A stretch of 29,681 bases of DNA from positions 1-29,681 of IMG/VR virus record IMGVR_UViG_3300031651_000016; one strand, written 5' to 3'. Of this stretch, positions 1 through 6,541 are shown piece after piece (position 1 is the first letter of the stretch; every line of letters starts with the position of its first letter). The notes beneath the pieces are model-generated. The model saw only the letters and a list, made by a program, of their open reading frames with translations, made no database searches and had not been told where the DNA came from. A program made the position numbers and the translations under genes. Origin of the DNA: a virus.

Positions 1-17
1 AAAAAAAACAAAAGATA

Positions 18-53
18 GGGCTATTTAGTTACGTGCCGCTATCGAAATAGCCC
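18..53. other. 9-bp inverted repeat at the left edge
   Basis: The arms GGGCTATTT (18-26) and AAATAGCCC (45-53) are perfectly complementary around an 18-base loop. An A-rich run at 1-13 lies on the left, so read on the minus strand this is a hairpin followed by a T-rich tract, the form of an intrinsic terminator for leftward transcription. No T-tract follows on the plus strand. The octamer CGTGCCGC occurs at 32-39 and again at 53-60. It could instead be an operator for the rightward early genes. What lies to the left is not visible. Confidence 0.45.
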
Positions 54-75
54 GTGCCGCAATTAAGGACTCACA

Positions 76-264
76 ATGAGTTTATATACAAGATACCGCT
101 GTTGGTTGTTAACAAAGTCTCTTTTACTATTTAGGATATTGGACTGGATTGAATGTAGAATTAAGTCAATCAAATGTCTTTTTGTTGGACACAAAATAGT
201 TTCAGAATCCCCGGAAATAGGCGGGCCGGACATGTGTTCACGTTGCTGGAAGGTATTTTCATGA
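76..264 (+). CDS. Small unknown protein with C-terminal CxxC
   Basis: This 62-residue protein is not recognised. It is basic and aromatic in its N-terminal half and ends with GGPDMCSRCWKVF, a CxxC pair in the style of the small cysteine-bearing proteins common in phage early regions. One CxxC alone could bind metal only as a dimer or with other ligands. An AAGGAC ribosome binding site lies five bases before the ATG. The stop at 262-264 overlaps an ATG at 261, which suggests coupling to the next gene. The function is unknown, and I judge it real from its binding site, its spacing and the overlap. Confidence 0.55.
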   Translation: MSLYTRYRCWLLTKSLLLFRILDWIECRIKSIKCLFVGHKIVSESPEIGGPDMCSRCWKVFS

Positions 265-284
265 ATACGCAAAAGGAGGCGATA

Positions 285-575
285 ATGCCAAAGTTACAAC
301 CGCTTGAGCAGAAAGTTTATGAGATATTCTTGACTGCTAAAAGTCTCTATTGGAGCCATAGGTATCGAGGTAAAGATGGTTTTATCCGCCGGGGGCGCAC
401 AGGCGCGATAACGGGCCACGCCGTATTGGATGAATTAGAATATAGGTATAAAACCTACACTTCTCTGGATTCGCTTATGGCCACCATCCGCAATCTAAAG
501 AACAATCACAAGCTCATAGCGACTGAACGGCTTCCTGGTCACCCAAACGGCGTGTCAGTATATTGGGCAATATAG
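285..575 (+). CDS. Small basic protein, possible winged-helix fold
   Basis: The frame is open from 174, but the best start is the ATG at 285, which follows a strong GGAGG at 274-278 with six bases of spacing. An ATG at 261 overlaps the previous stop and is the alternative. The 96-residue product is rich in Lys and Arg. Its C-terminal half (SLMATIRNLKNN, then a short strand ending in VYWAI) reads like the helix-plus-wing part of a small DNA-binding domain. That is an inference from pattern only, and no family was recognised. Its position at the head of the early block would suit a regulatory or accessory role. Confidence 0.6.
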   Translation: MPKLQPLEQKVYEIFLTAKSLYWSHRYRGKDGFIRRGRTGAITGHAVLDELEYRYKTYTSLDSLMATIRNLKNNHKLIATERLPGHPNGVSVYWAI

Positions 576-601
576 AAAGGAAAATCATGCAACTCAAAGA
601 C
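575..601 (+). repeat. Left copy of a 27-bp near-repeat (RBS plus gene start)
   Basis: This segment holds a ribosome binding site (GAAAGGAA) and ATGCAACTC and matches 1256-1282 at 23 of 27 positions. The right copy is the true start of the gene at 1268. The left copy opens only a 12-codon frame. The two copies flank the nuclease-like gene at 622-1257. Confidence 0.7.
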
Positions 602-625
602 AAAGGGAAGGATGCGCTGAAATGA
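587..625 (+). other. 12-codon leader frame, apparent duplicated gene start
   Basis: An ATG with a good upstream AAAGGAAA opens a frame encoding MQLKDKGKDALK that ends in a TGA overlapping the ATG of the next gene (ATGA at 622-625). The first codons match the start of the gene at 1268 (MQLED). It probably now acts as a translated leader that delivers ribosomes to the 622 start, which has no strong binding site of its own. It is unlikely to make a functional peptide. Confidence 0.5.
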
Positions 626-1257
626 GTAACGAAAGGGATACTGTAAAATTTCATAAAGAACAGGATTTCTGTGAATATGTTATGCCCTGTATTTTAGGGC
701 TTTGGGAGAAGGATATTGGGAATCTCCAAGTAATAGCCGAGGCCCCTAAAAATTTCTTTTCTAACGACCATGTTGATATTCTTGTTATAAATCGTAAGGA
801 TAAAGACTTATTTGCGATAGAATTTAAGTTATCGGACTATAAAGGGCTCCAGAGACAGGTTGACATGACAAGAGATAAATTAGCAACGATTGGGATAATA
901 AACAGGCCAATGCCAAAAGTGAAAACGTATGGAAGAATATATGGCTTTACAGGAGAAGATTATGAAACAGAGAGAATAGCAGACCATTTATCAAAGAAAG
1001 AATCATATATCCATATTTTGCATTGTCCTTTTGGTATGGCGTATTGGTGGGGATATATGGGAGTAGAATCTAATCTATCCGGGGGCAAAGGAAGAAACAC
1101 AAAAAGACCGACGTTTCACCATTTATACGTAAGCGCAATTAAAAATCTACAAAAACATTACGATTGTAAATTACAGCCTCTTGAAGTAGCGGCGATATTG
1201 GGTTGCTACGAATATGACACTTTTATGAAACATTATCGGACGGCAATGAGTAACTGA
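622..1257 (+). CDS. PD-(D/E)XK nuclease-like protein
   Basis: The 211-residue protein shows the core pattern of the PD-(D/E)XK nuclease fold: Asp52 in VDILVI, then Glu67 and Lys69 in AIEFKL after a short beta hairpin, with a following Gln in the LQRQVDM helix. Proteins of this fold include restriction endonucleases, resolvases and many phage repair or defence nucleases that need Mg2+. The substrate cannot be read from the sequence. The gene is clearly more AT-rich than the head and tail genes, and it sits between two copies of a 27-bp sequence, which suggests recent acquisition. Its start overlaps the stop of a 12-codon leader. The fold call is moderately firm; the biological role is open. 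Confidence 0.6.
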   Translation: MSNERDTVKFHKEQDFCEYVMPCILGLWEKDIGNLQVIAEAPKNFFSNDHVDILVINRKDKDLFAIEFKLSDYKGLQRQVDMTRDKLATIGIINRPMPKVKTYGRIYGFTGEDYETERIADHLSKKESYIHILHCPFGMAYWWGYMGVESNLSGGKGRNTKRPTFHHLYVSAIKNLQKHYDCKLQPLEVAAILGCYEYDTFMKHYRTAMSN

Positions 1258-1282
1258 AAGGAACACTATGCAACTCGAAGAC
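1256..1282 (+). repeat. Right copy of the 27-bp near-repeat
   Basis: This copy contains the ribosome binding site and first five codons of the gene at 1268 and matches 575-601 with four mismatches. Similarity stops after the fifth codon, as expected for the end of a duplicated segment. Confidence 0.7.
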
Positions 1283-1717
1283 ATCGTAACTTCGCGTAAA
1301 CTATCGCAGGAGTTTGACGAGCTATGTAAAGAGAAGGGGATTACACTGCCGGAGACGCTGTTCGGCTGGATATTTATAAGAGGATGTGGTGAATGGTTTT
1401 TATGGCGTGAACACGACAGGGGATGCCATTCTGGGGAATGGGTTAATGGCTTCACGACCTCGGAACTGCTCGCACGGATGCCGGTTGGATTCGTCGAAGA
1501 AAAATATATTGATCGACTAATTATAATGAAACACTATAACTGCGAAACGAATGATGAATATTCAGTTGGATATTGTCCAATAAACTCAGAAGATAAGATC
1601 GAAATCACGGTTAATCAATGGAGGATACTCGGAGGGTATAAATCTCCCAAAGTCTCCGACGCGCTCCTGAAACTCGCTATATATCTTATCGAGAACGACC
1701 TATGGCAACCGGAATAA
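1268..1717 (+). CDS. Unknown phage protein
   Basis: This 149-residue soluble protein is not recognised. It is acidic and aromatic (GWIFIRGCGEWFLWRE near residues 33-48), with scattered cysteines that do not form a clear zinc site and no membrane segment. An AAAGGAAC ribosome binding site precedes the ATG by about five bases. It follows the nuclease-like gene with a ten-base gap and probably shares its transcript. Its ribosome binding site and first codons are the original of the duplicated segment at 575-601, so it was probably next to the 96-residue gene before the nuclease-like gene arrived. Confidence 0.6.
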   Translation: MQLEDIVTSRKLSQEFDELCKEKGITLPETLFGWIFIRGCGEWFLWREHDRGCHSGEWVNGFTTSELLARMPVGFVEEKYIDRLIIMKHYNCETNDEYSVGYCPINSEDKIEITVNQWRILGGYKSPKVSDALLKLAIYLIENDLWQPE

Positions 1718-1767
1718 AGCTACGAGAATAGTCAAGAGACAACTGAGGAATGGAAAGGACATATGAA

Positions 1768-1968
1768 ATGAGAGTATTCAAGGGTTTTAATCAATCAGGT
1801 AAAGACGTATGCCCTGTCTGTGGGACAAATGACGACAAGGAAACGGTTCTGGTCGCTATTGACGGAACACAAGAAGGGAATAATTGTCAAGCAATACAGG
1901 TGCATTTGGATTGTATTGAGCTTAACTATGACCCCGAAACTGGCATAATTTACCAATTAATACGATGA
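1768..1968 (+). CDS. Small zinc-ribbon-like protein
   Basis: The ATG at 1768 is chosen because GGAAAGGA at 1752-1759 lies about eight bases upstream; an in-frame ATG at 1750 has no room for a binding site. The 66-residue product has CPVCGTND near the N-terminus and HLDCIEL later. This gives three Cys and one His spaced as in a treble-clef or zinc-ribbon fold, which would suit nucleic-acid or protein binding. Its stop overlaps the ATG of the HNH reading frame (ATGA at 1965-1968), so the two were translated together. Confidence 0.6.
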   Translation: MRVFKGFNQSGKDVCPVCGTNDDKETVLVAIDGTQEGNNCQAIQVHLDCIELNYDPETGIIYQLIR

Positions 1969-2228
1969 CCAAGTTCCAGAAATGGGCGATAGCGGTGGCC
2001 GAAAGGGACGAATATACCTGCCAGAGATGCGGTATATACGGCTAAACTCTGGGGCCTCCGCACCATATCCGCTCACGCGGCGCAAGGCCAGACCTAAAAT
2101 ACGATATTGATAATGGTGTATTACTTTGCTATAGGTGTCACGCAGAAGCGCATGATAACCCAGAAGCATTCAAGGCATGGTTTATGGCGAACTATCCCGA
2201 ACGGGCGACGTATCTACATGAGCACTGA
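1965..2228 (+). pseudogene. HNH endonuclease interrupted by an in-frame TAA
   Basis: The frame starting at the ATG of the ATGA overlap encodes a compact HNH nuclease of 87 residues plus one internal stop. It reads through RDEYTCQRCGIYG, then a TAA at 2043-2045, then TLGPPHHIRSRGA, and continues to LLCYRCHAEAH and a terminal TGA. Two CxxC pairs for zinc and the HHI metal-binding motif are intact on either side of the stop, and the frame is otherwise unbroken, so this looks like a single nonsense change. HNH proteins of this size nick or cut DNA and often sit near phage packaging or methyltransferase genes. Without readthrough only a 26-residue stub would be made. A sequencing or assembly error is possible. 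Confidence 0.75.
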
Positions 2229-2280
2229 CTACGACATCCTAACCGGCGACGTCCTCGACTGGGCGCGTGATTATGATTAA
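2218..2280 (+). pseudogene. Fragment resembling a DNA methyltransferase N-terminus
   Basis: An ATG inside the end of the HNH frame opens 20 codons (MSTDYDILTGDVLDWARDYD) and stops at TAA 2278-2280. The LTGDVLDWA segment resembles the first strand and helix of phage N4/N6 DNA methyltransferases, which carry a G-D-x-L-D motif a short way before DPPY. The complete gene that starts inside this fragment has its own equivalent (YAGDCLDVMRD). I infer a leftover start of a second methyltransferase whose remainder was replaced. It may now serve as a translated leader for the intact gene, which lacks a clear ribosome binding site. Confidence 0.45.
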
Positions 2281-3652
2281 ACCCAACTACATAACCCCTG
2301 ACGGCACGGTGCAGCTTTACGCGGGAGATTGCCTCGACGTTATGCGAGACATACCGGATAACAGCGTGGACGCTATATTGACCGACCCTCCGTATGGCCT
2401 GCGTTTTATGTGTAAAAAGTGGGATTACGACGTGCCGAGCGTCGAGGTATGGACTGAGGCTTTGCGAATTTTAAAGCCCGGCGGTCACTTGCTATGCTTT
2501 GCAGGCACACGGACACAACACAGGATGGCCTGCAATATCGAGGACGCGGGTTTTGTAATACGAGATATGATTGCTTGGGTATATGGCTCCGGCTTCCCGA
2601 AATCTCTCGACATAAGCAAGGCGATAGACAAGGCGGCGGGCGCGGAGAGAGAAGTGGTGGGTGAGAAGCAATACGCAAGTCCCGGTGGAAACAATGATAA
2701 TTTTGGAGTAGGAAATAATTCAAATAATATCCATAAAAGAGATTTAACCGCTCCCGCGACCGACGAAGCCAAGCTTTGGCACGGCTACGGGACAGCGCTT
2801 AAACCCGCCCTCGAACCGATAACGGTCGCAATGAAACCGCTCGACGGGACATTCGCCCACAACGCGCTTACACACGGAGTCGCAGGCTTTAATATCGACG
2901 GGTGCAGGATAGAGACGGATACAAATGACCCGAATCATAGACCAAATCCGAGTCCGTCAAATCGAGGCGCAAACTCATGCTTTGGTTCCGGTGGACATGA
3001 TGGTGATACGCTATCTCCCTCTGGCCGTTTCCCTGCGAACTTGATCCACGATGGCAGCGATGAGGTGATGGCGGTGTTCCCGTCTCCGCACGGAGCAGGA
3101 AGTAAGCGTGATGCCGGAGGGTGGAATAGCGCTGGCGGTTGGGGATTTATCGGGAAAGGTGAACATGGTGGTGCTCGGCACGGCGACTCTGGTTCCGCCG
3201 CCCGCTTTTTCTATTGCGCAAAGGCTTCGCGTTCCGAGCGAAATGCCGGACTGGAGGGGTTCGAGGAAAAGCAACGCGATAAAAGCCGAAAGGCGGGCAA
3301 CCCCGGCGGCGACAACCCTCGAAATCGCGGCGTGAAGCCGGTTGCCAATGTCCATCCCACCCTAAAACCTATACGCCTTTGTGAATATCTTGCCCGTTTG
3401 CTCTTGCCGCCCGTGCAGGATAAGCCGCGTAGAATCTGCATACCATTCGCCGGTTCTGGTTCGGAAATGATAGGAGCGCACCTTGCCGGTTGGGACGAAG
3501 TAATCGGCGTAGAAATATCCGAGGAGTATTGCGAAATCGGTCGCAAGCGGTTGGCGTTCTGGTCGCAGTTTGGGAGTTACGAAGCGGCTATGAAGGCAGC
3601 GAAGGTCAAGCGCATAGACGCGGCGGCAGCGCAAGGAAAACTCGACCTATGA
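2267..3652 (+). CDS. Site-specific DNA methyltransferase (N4/N6 type)
   Basis: This 461-residue enzyme would transfer a methyl group from S-adenosylmethionine to an exocyclic amino group of adenine or cytosine. The catalytic motif DPPYGL is at residues 40-45. The SAM-binding motif FAGSGS, with the following VIGVEIS strand, is near residue 395, and HPTLKPIRL precedes it. Catalytic motif first and SAM motif last is the beta-class order. The Gly- and Asn-rich middle (about 130-330) is the likely target-recognition region. GTG 2267 or ATG 2273 could be the start; neither has a convincing binding site. Phages commonly use such orphan enzymes to protect their DNA from host restriction. The base and site methylated cannot be read here. 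Confidence 0.9.
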   Translation: MIMIKPNYITPDGTVQLYAGDCLDVMRDIPDNSVDAILTDPPYGLRFMCKKWDYDVPSVEVWTEALRILKPGGHLLCFAGTRTQHRMACNIEDAGFVIRDMIAWVYGSGFPKSLDISKAIDKAAGAEREVVGEKQYASPGGNNDNFGVGNNSNNIHKRDLTAPATDEAKLWHGYGTALKPALEPITVAMKPLDGTFAHNALTHGVAGFNIDGCRIETDTNDPNHRPNPSPSNRGANSCFGSGGHDGDTLSPSGRFPANLIHDGSDEVMAVFPSPHGAGSKRDAGGWNSAGGWGFIGKGEHGGARHGDSGSAARFFYCAKASRSERNAGLEGFEEKQRDKSRKAGNPGGDNPRNRGVKPVANVHPTLKPIRLCEYLARLLLPPVQDKPRRICIPFAGSGSEMIGAHLAGWDEVIGVEISEEYCEIGRKRLAFWSQFGSYEAAMKAAKVKRIDAAAAQGKLDL

Positions 3653-3720
3653 AAAAACCGCTTGACAAATGCGATTTAATCCTTATCTTATACGTAGACG
3701 AGGTTATGGATTATGCCTAA
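3649..3720 (+). CDS. Possible 23-residue peptide
   Basis: An ATG overlapping the methyltransferase stop (ATGA at 3649-3652) opens 23 codons (MKKPLDKCDLILILYVDEVM and three more) ending just before the terminator. The coupling overlap favours translation, but there is no separate binding site and no recognisable family. It may simply be a trailing frame. Confidence 0.25.
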   Translation: MKKPLDKCDLILILYVDEVMDYA

Positions 3721-3738
3721 CCAATACAAAAATAAACG

Positions 3739-3803
3739 CAAGCCGGACGGGAATTGTCCTTTGGGCATTTTCCATAGCTTCGTCGCTGTCCGGCTTGTTT
3801 TTT
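3739..3803 (+). terminator. Intrinsic terminator with an unusually long loop
   Basis: A perfect 10-bp stem, CAAGCCGGAC (3739-3748) with GTCCGGCTTG (3788-3797), is followed directly by six T residues. The 39-base loop is far longer than usual and contains GTCC (3756-3759), which can pair with the GGAC at the end of the left arm to form a small competing hairpin. It ends the accessory block before the replication genes. Confidence 0.75.
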
Positions 3804-3817
3804 ATTAAGGATAGTCA

Positions 3818-4960
3818 ATGAGTAGGCCCACAAAACAAGGAATAGACTATTTTCCTATGGATAACAACCCAGACAAGAAGCTCAAACTCTTTATACTCAA
3901 AAACGGCGCGGAGGGATTTGGTATTCTCGTTCTCGCGTGGGGAATGATTTACAGGGAAGAGGGATATTATACCCGTTATGATGAGGACTTCGTATTGCTT
4001 CTCCGGGAAGAGTCATTGTCAGAGGCGGAAACCATAGTTTCCGTAATCAAAAACGCCATTAATCGCGGACTATTCGACAGGGAATTATTTGAGAAATACC
4101 AAATTCTAACTTCACAAGGCATCCAGAAACGATATTTTCAGGCAGCTAAAAAGAAAAAAGAGGTGGCGGTTATCTCTGAATACTTATTAATTGATGTTTC
4201 CGACTGCGATAACCTTGTTTATGTCGCCGGAAATGAAATAGATTCTGGCGGAAATGCCCTAAAGGAAGAGGGGAAGGGAGAGGTAGAAGTAGATGTAGAA
4301 ATAAAAGAAAAGGAAAAACCAGCTTCACTGGGGGTCTCTACTCCTTCTCAAAAAGCGAAAAAAACAAGAATGGCTAATCTCGCCTTCGCTGAAGTAGTTC
4401 GCAATAAATATATCCGCTGCGCTGCGAAGTATGTATTTGGCAAGCTCGATATTAAGTGCACACCGGATAAAATACCGAGGGGGTTCGCGCCGAAATTCGC
4501 GGGAATGAGTTTAATGGACAATACGCGGTTCACTCGAAATGTTAAAAAGGCGGCTCAGGGAATGCTCGATCCGGTAGAACTTTTAGATGCCGCCGAAATA
4601 TATTTCACAGAGAATTTTGGGAAAGACAACCCTGACCCGATTTTTATCAAGCAGATTGACAATTTCTACGGCTCTCGTGAAGGTATTTACGGAAGTTATA
4701 TGCCACAATGGAAGATTGACATTGACTTGCCGGACGTTTGGGTTTGCCCTTGCGGTGGGGATGTCTATGTATGGCGAGATATTCGAGCACCGTATACAAT
4801 AGCGCGTTGCGAGAAATGTTTGAAGCGATACACGGTTGCGGAGGTAAAAGAACTCAAAAAAGCGGAGACGGTAGACGTAGCAGGATTAGTAAAAAAAGTT
4901 ACGGAATCAATGGGAAAAGCCGCCCATGAAGGCGAGGAAAAAGAAGATCGAAATGAGTGA
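3818..4960 (+). CDS. DUF4373-type phage replisome organiser
   Basis: The N-terminal 110 residues (GIDYFPMDNNPDKKLK, then GAEGFGILVLAWGMIYREEGYY) match the pattern I know as the DUF4373 / Lin1244-Lin1753 winged-helix domain found at the front of phage replication initiators. A charged linker (about 145-190) follows. Near the C-terminus, CPCGGDVYVW and CEKCLKRYTV form a zinc ribbon. Such proteins are thought to bind the phage origin and recruit host replication proteins. The length of 380 residues is normal for multi-domain members. AAGGATAG precedes the ATG. The gene overlaps the next one, which encodes another DNA-binding replication protein. The origin itself is not evident. Confidence 0.75.
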   Translation: MSRPTKQGIDYFPMDNNPDKKLKLFILKNGAEGFGILVLAWGMIYREEGYYTRYDEDFVLLLREESLSEAETIVSVIKNAINRGLFDRELFEKYQILTSQGIQKRYFQAAKKKKEVAVISEYLLIDVSDCDNLVYVAGNEIDSGGNALKEEGKGEVEVDVEIKEKEKPASLGVSTPSQKAKKTRMANLAFAEVVRNKYIRCAAKYVFGKLDIKCTPDKIPRGFAPKFAGMSLMDNTRFTRNVKKAAQGMLDPVELLDAAEIYFTENFGKDNPDPIFIKQIDNFYGSREGIYGSYMPQWKIDIDLPDVWVCPCGGDVYVWRDIRAPYTIARCEKCLKRYTVAEVKELKKAETVDVAGLVKKVTESMGKAAHEGEEKEDRNE

Positions 4961-5282
4961 TATATTAGATAATAATCCTGATAATAGGTTTGGGTTTATA
5001 GTCCGAATCGTAGCTACCGATACGGAATTCAATGTCGAGCCGGAGGAAATATTGAGCTATCTTCGTGCCCAGCCGGTAGCTTTAGCGCGACAGGTAGTTT
5101 GGTATTTTTTGAGGAGGGAGTTCCGTTTTTGGGGATACAATTATATAGGGAAACGCTTTGGCTTAACGCATTCTACGGTGATTTCGGGAATAAAGAATGT
5201 CAAGAATAAAATGGAAACCGACCCGGACTTCGCTGCGCTGATCGAGCGGATAAAGACAAAAATCGAAAGCGAGAGGAAATAA
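4926..5282 (+). CDS. Stand-alone DnaA domain IV-like DNA-binding protein
   Basis: This 118-residue protein corresponds to the C-terminal domain of the bacterial initiator DnaA alone. ARQVVWYFLRR (54-64) matches the conserved DnaA helix, and IGKRFGLTHSTVISGIKNV (74-92) matches the helix-turn-helix and signature segment, where full-length DnaA has D-H-T/S-T-V-L-x-A. There is no AAA+ ATPase part. It could bind DnaA-box-like sites to direct or block initiation. A second start at 4953 is plausible, since the first nine residues are only basic; the family core is unaffected. It overlaps both the replisome organiser and the next gene, so the three form one translation unit. Confidence 0.75.
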   Translation: MKARKKKIEMSDILDNNPDNRFGFIVRIVATDTEFNVEPEEILSYLRAQPVALARQVVWYFLRREFRFWGYNYIGKRFGLTHSTVISGIKNVKNKMETDPDFAALIERIKTKIESERK

Positions 5283-5524
5283 TGGGAATCAAGGTAAATG
5301 TTTATTGCGATAAGTGCGGGCGTGAAATCCCAATGGATGAGGGAACTCCGTTTTTTGAGATAAGCAATGACAGGGTGGAGGATGGGACGGAGAATGGCTA
5401 TATTGTAACAACAAAAATAAAAGCGGGACTATTATTTACGGGAATATCGGGTACGATAATATTTACACCGTGGAATAAAATAATCAAAACACTCTGTATA
5501 AAATGTGCAAAGGAGGCGGAATGA
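5282..5524 (+). CDS. CxxC/CxxC zinc-binding protein, copy 1
   Basis: The 80-residue protein opens with YCDKCGREIPMDEG and ends with LCIKCAKE, giving two CxxC pairs about 60 residues apart that should bring the termini together around one zinc ion. A beta-rich middle lies between them. It is clearly paralogous to the protein at 6538-6828, which has YCDKCGDEIPTDEG and LCAKCAKK and a shared IVTT-IK-GL core. The start overlaps the stop of the preceding gene. The two copies bracket the RuvC-like and NTF2-like genes. The function is unknown. Confidence 0.7.
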   Translation: MGIKVNVYCDKCGREIPMDEGTPFFEISNDRVEDGTENGYIVTTKIKAGLLFTGISGTIIFTPWNKIIKTLCIKCAKEAE

Positions 5525-6006
5525 TTCTCAGTATTGATCCCGGGTGTAGCGCAACCGGCGTAGCCTTGCTTGACGAGAAGGGCAACCCGCAGAAGCTCTG
5601 GACTATAAGGCCGAAAGGTAAAACGATTGACGACAAGATAAGAGATTTTGTTTATCATTTTGTAAAATTAAACAAAGAATTTAATCTATGTTCTTATAAA
5701 ATTTTTGTTATCGAAGAGCCGAATATCGGTTGGACACGCGCCGGGAAAAATCATAAGGATTTAATGAAATTGCAACGATTTATAACGAGACTGGTTCAGC
5801 ATTTTGCCTATTGGCATTTTAAGATATTATACGTTGACGCGGACGAAATATCGAAAGGCCCAACGCGCAATTGGGATAAGGAACAGGACGCGATAGTCAA
5901 GCTCGAATTAAAGGAAGCCGGATTTAAGAGAACATCGGTTCACGCGAGGGACGCTGTAAGAATTGGGCGCTTTTGGCTCGGTCAACAGAGGATAAAGGGA
6001 ACTTAA
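5521..6006 (+). CDS. RuvC-like Holliday junction resolvase
   Basis: The 161-residue protein begins MILSIDPGCSATGVAL, the first strand of the RuvC branch of the RNase H fold with catalytic Asp6. A second acidic position is in VIEEP (Glu65/66), and the last site is in HARDAVRIG (His141, Asp144) near the C-terminus, matching the HxxD arrangement of RuvC. Such enzymes cut four-way DNA junctions with two metal ions, and in phages they resolve recombination and replication intermediates before packaging. The ATG at 5521 follows AGGAGG at 5511-5516, so the upstream in-frame GTG is not used. It sits in the replication block between two paralogous zinc proteins. Confidence 0.85.
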   Translation: MILSIDPGCSATGVALLDEKGNPQKLWTIRPKGKTIDDKIRDFVYHFVKLNKEFNLCSYKIFVIEEPNIGWTRAGKNHKDLMKLQRFITRLVQHFAYWHFKILYVDADEISKGPTRNWDKEQDAIVKLELKEAGFKRTSVHARDAVRIGRFWLGQQRIKGT

Positions 6007-6034
6007 CCGCCCGAGAGGGCAAGGAGGAATGAGA

Positions 6035-6541
6035 ATGTCTTTGCTTAATCCTGATAAGTGGGATAACCGGTCCGCCGAACACGCTCTCGCGGATTTTTTC
6101 TCTGCGTGGTCTCAGCGCGATTTTTCTGCGATGTATCAAGCCACTGTCTATTCGTGGCGCAAGGAGCAGTCGGTTGCCGACGCGATACGATATCTGAAGT
6201 CTTGGTATGGCGAGTTTAGGCTTCGAGAGGCAACACTTATCTCAACCGAGGTTATCCGAGAATTGCACGGTAAGGAGGATATTTATGCCGTATACCCCGA
6301 CGATGTTATCGGCAATAGGGAACTCGCCGATGAATATATCTCGAAACTGAAAGCCCTCGAAGGCGCGTTTTTAGTGAAGGCTACGGTGAAAATTGTCGTT
6401 AAGTATCGAAAGCGGCGAATAACGGATATGATGATGATCTCCGTTATATGCGAACAGGAAGGTCTCGGAATCGATCCTGGCGGCGACTGGGGTGTATCTC
6501 CAGCGATGGCAATGCCAACAGTGAAAAAGGAGAAAAAGTGA
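6035..6541 (+). CDS. Unknown protein, possible NTF2-like fold
   Basis: The ATG at 6035 is preferred because AAGGAGG at 6021-6027 is seven bases away; the ATG at 6029 is too close. The 168-residue protein has an N-terminal helix pattern (SAEHALADFFSAWSQRDFSA) typical of NTF2-like folds, followed by alternating strands. NTF2-like domains serve as binding pockets or oligomer modules, so no activity follows. Its stop overlaps the GTG start of the second zinc protein. The role is unknown. The fold suggestion rests on the look of the N-terminus alone. Confidence 0.5.
   Translation: MSLLNPDKWDNRSAEHALADFFSAWSQRDFSAMYQATVYSWRKEQSVADAIRYLKSWYGEFRLREATLISTEVIRELHGKEDIYAVYPDDVIGNRELADEYISKLKALEGAFLVKATVKIVVKYRKRRITDMMMISVICEQEGLGIDPGGDWGVSPAMAMPTVKKEKK

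Noticed and set aside
1965-2228. Stop-codon reassignment (TAA as sense) in this phage
   Set aside because: TAA ends several genes directly before the next start (for example at 8552, 10276 and 18426), and TAG and TGA are also used as stops.
3662-3693. TTGACA with a TATAC-like hexamer, possible sigma-70 promoter
   Set aside because: Spacing to the best -10 match is about 20 bases, and a terminator follows closely. Similar TTGACA words at 10682 and 16875 also lack a partner at the right distance.
3713-3808. 31-codon frame overlapping the terminator
   Set aside because: Its second half is the terminator stem and T-run, and there is no binding site. The hairpin explains the sequence better.
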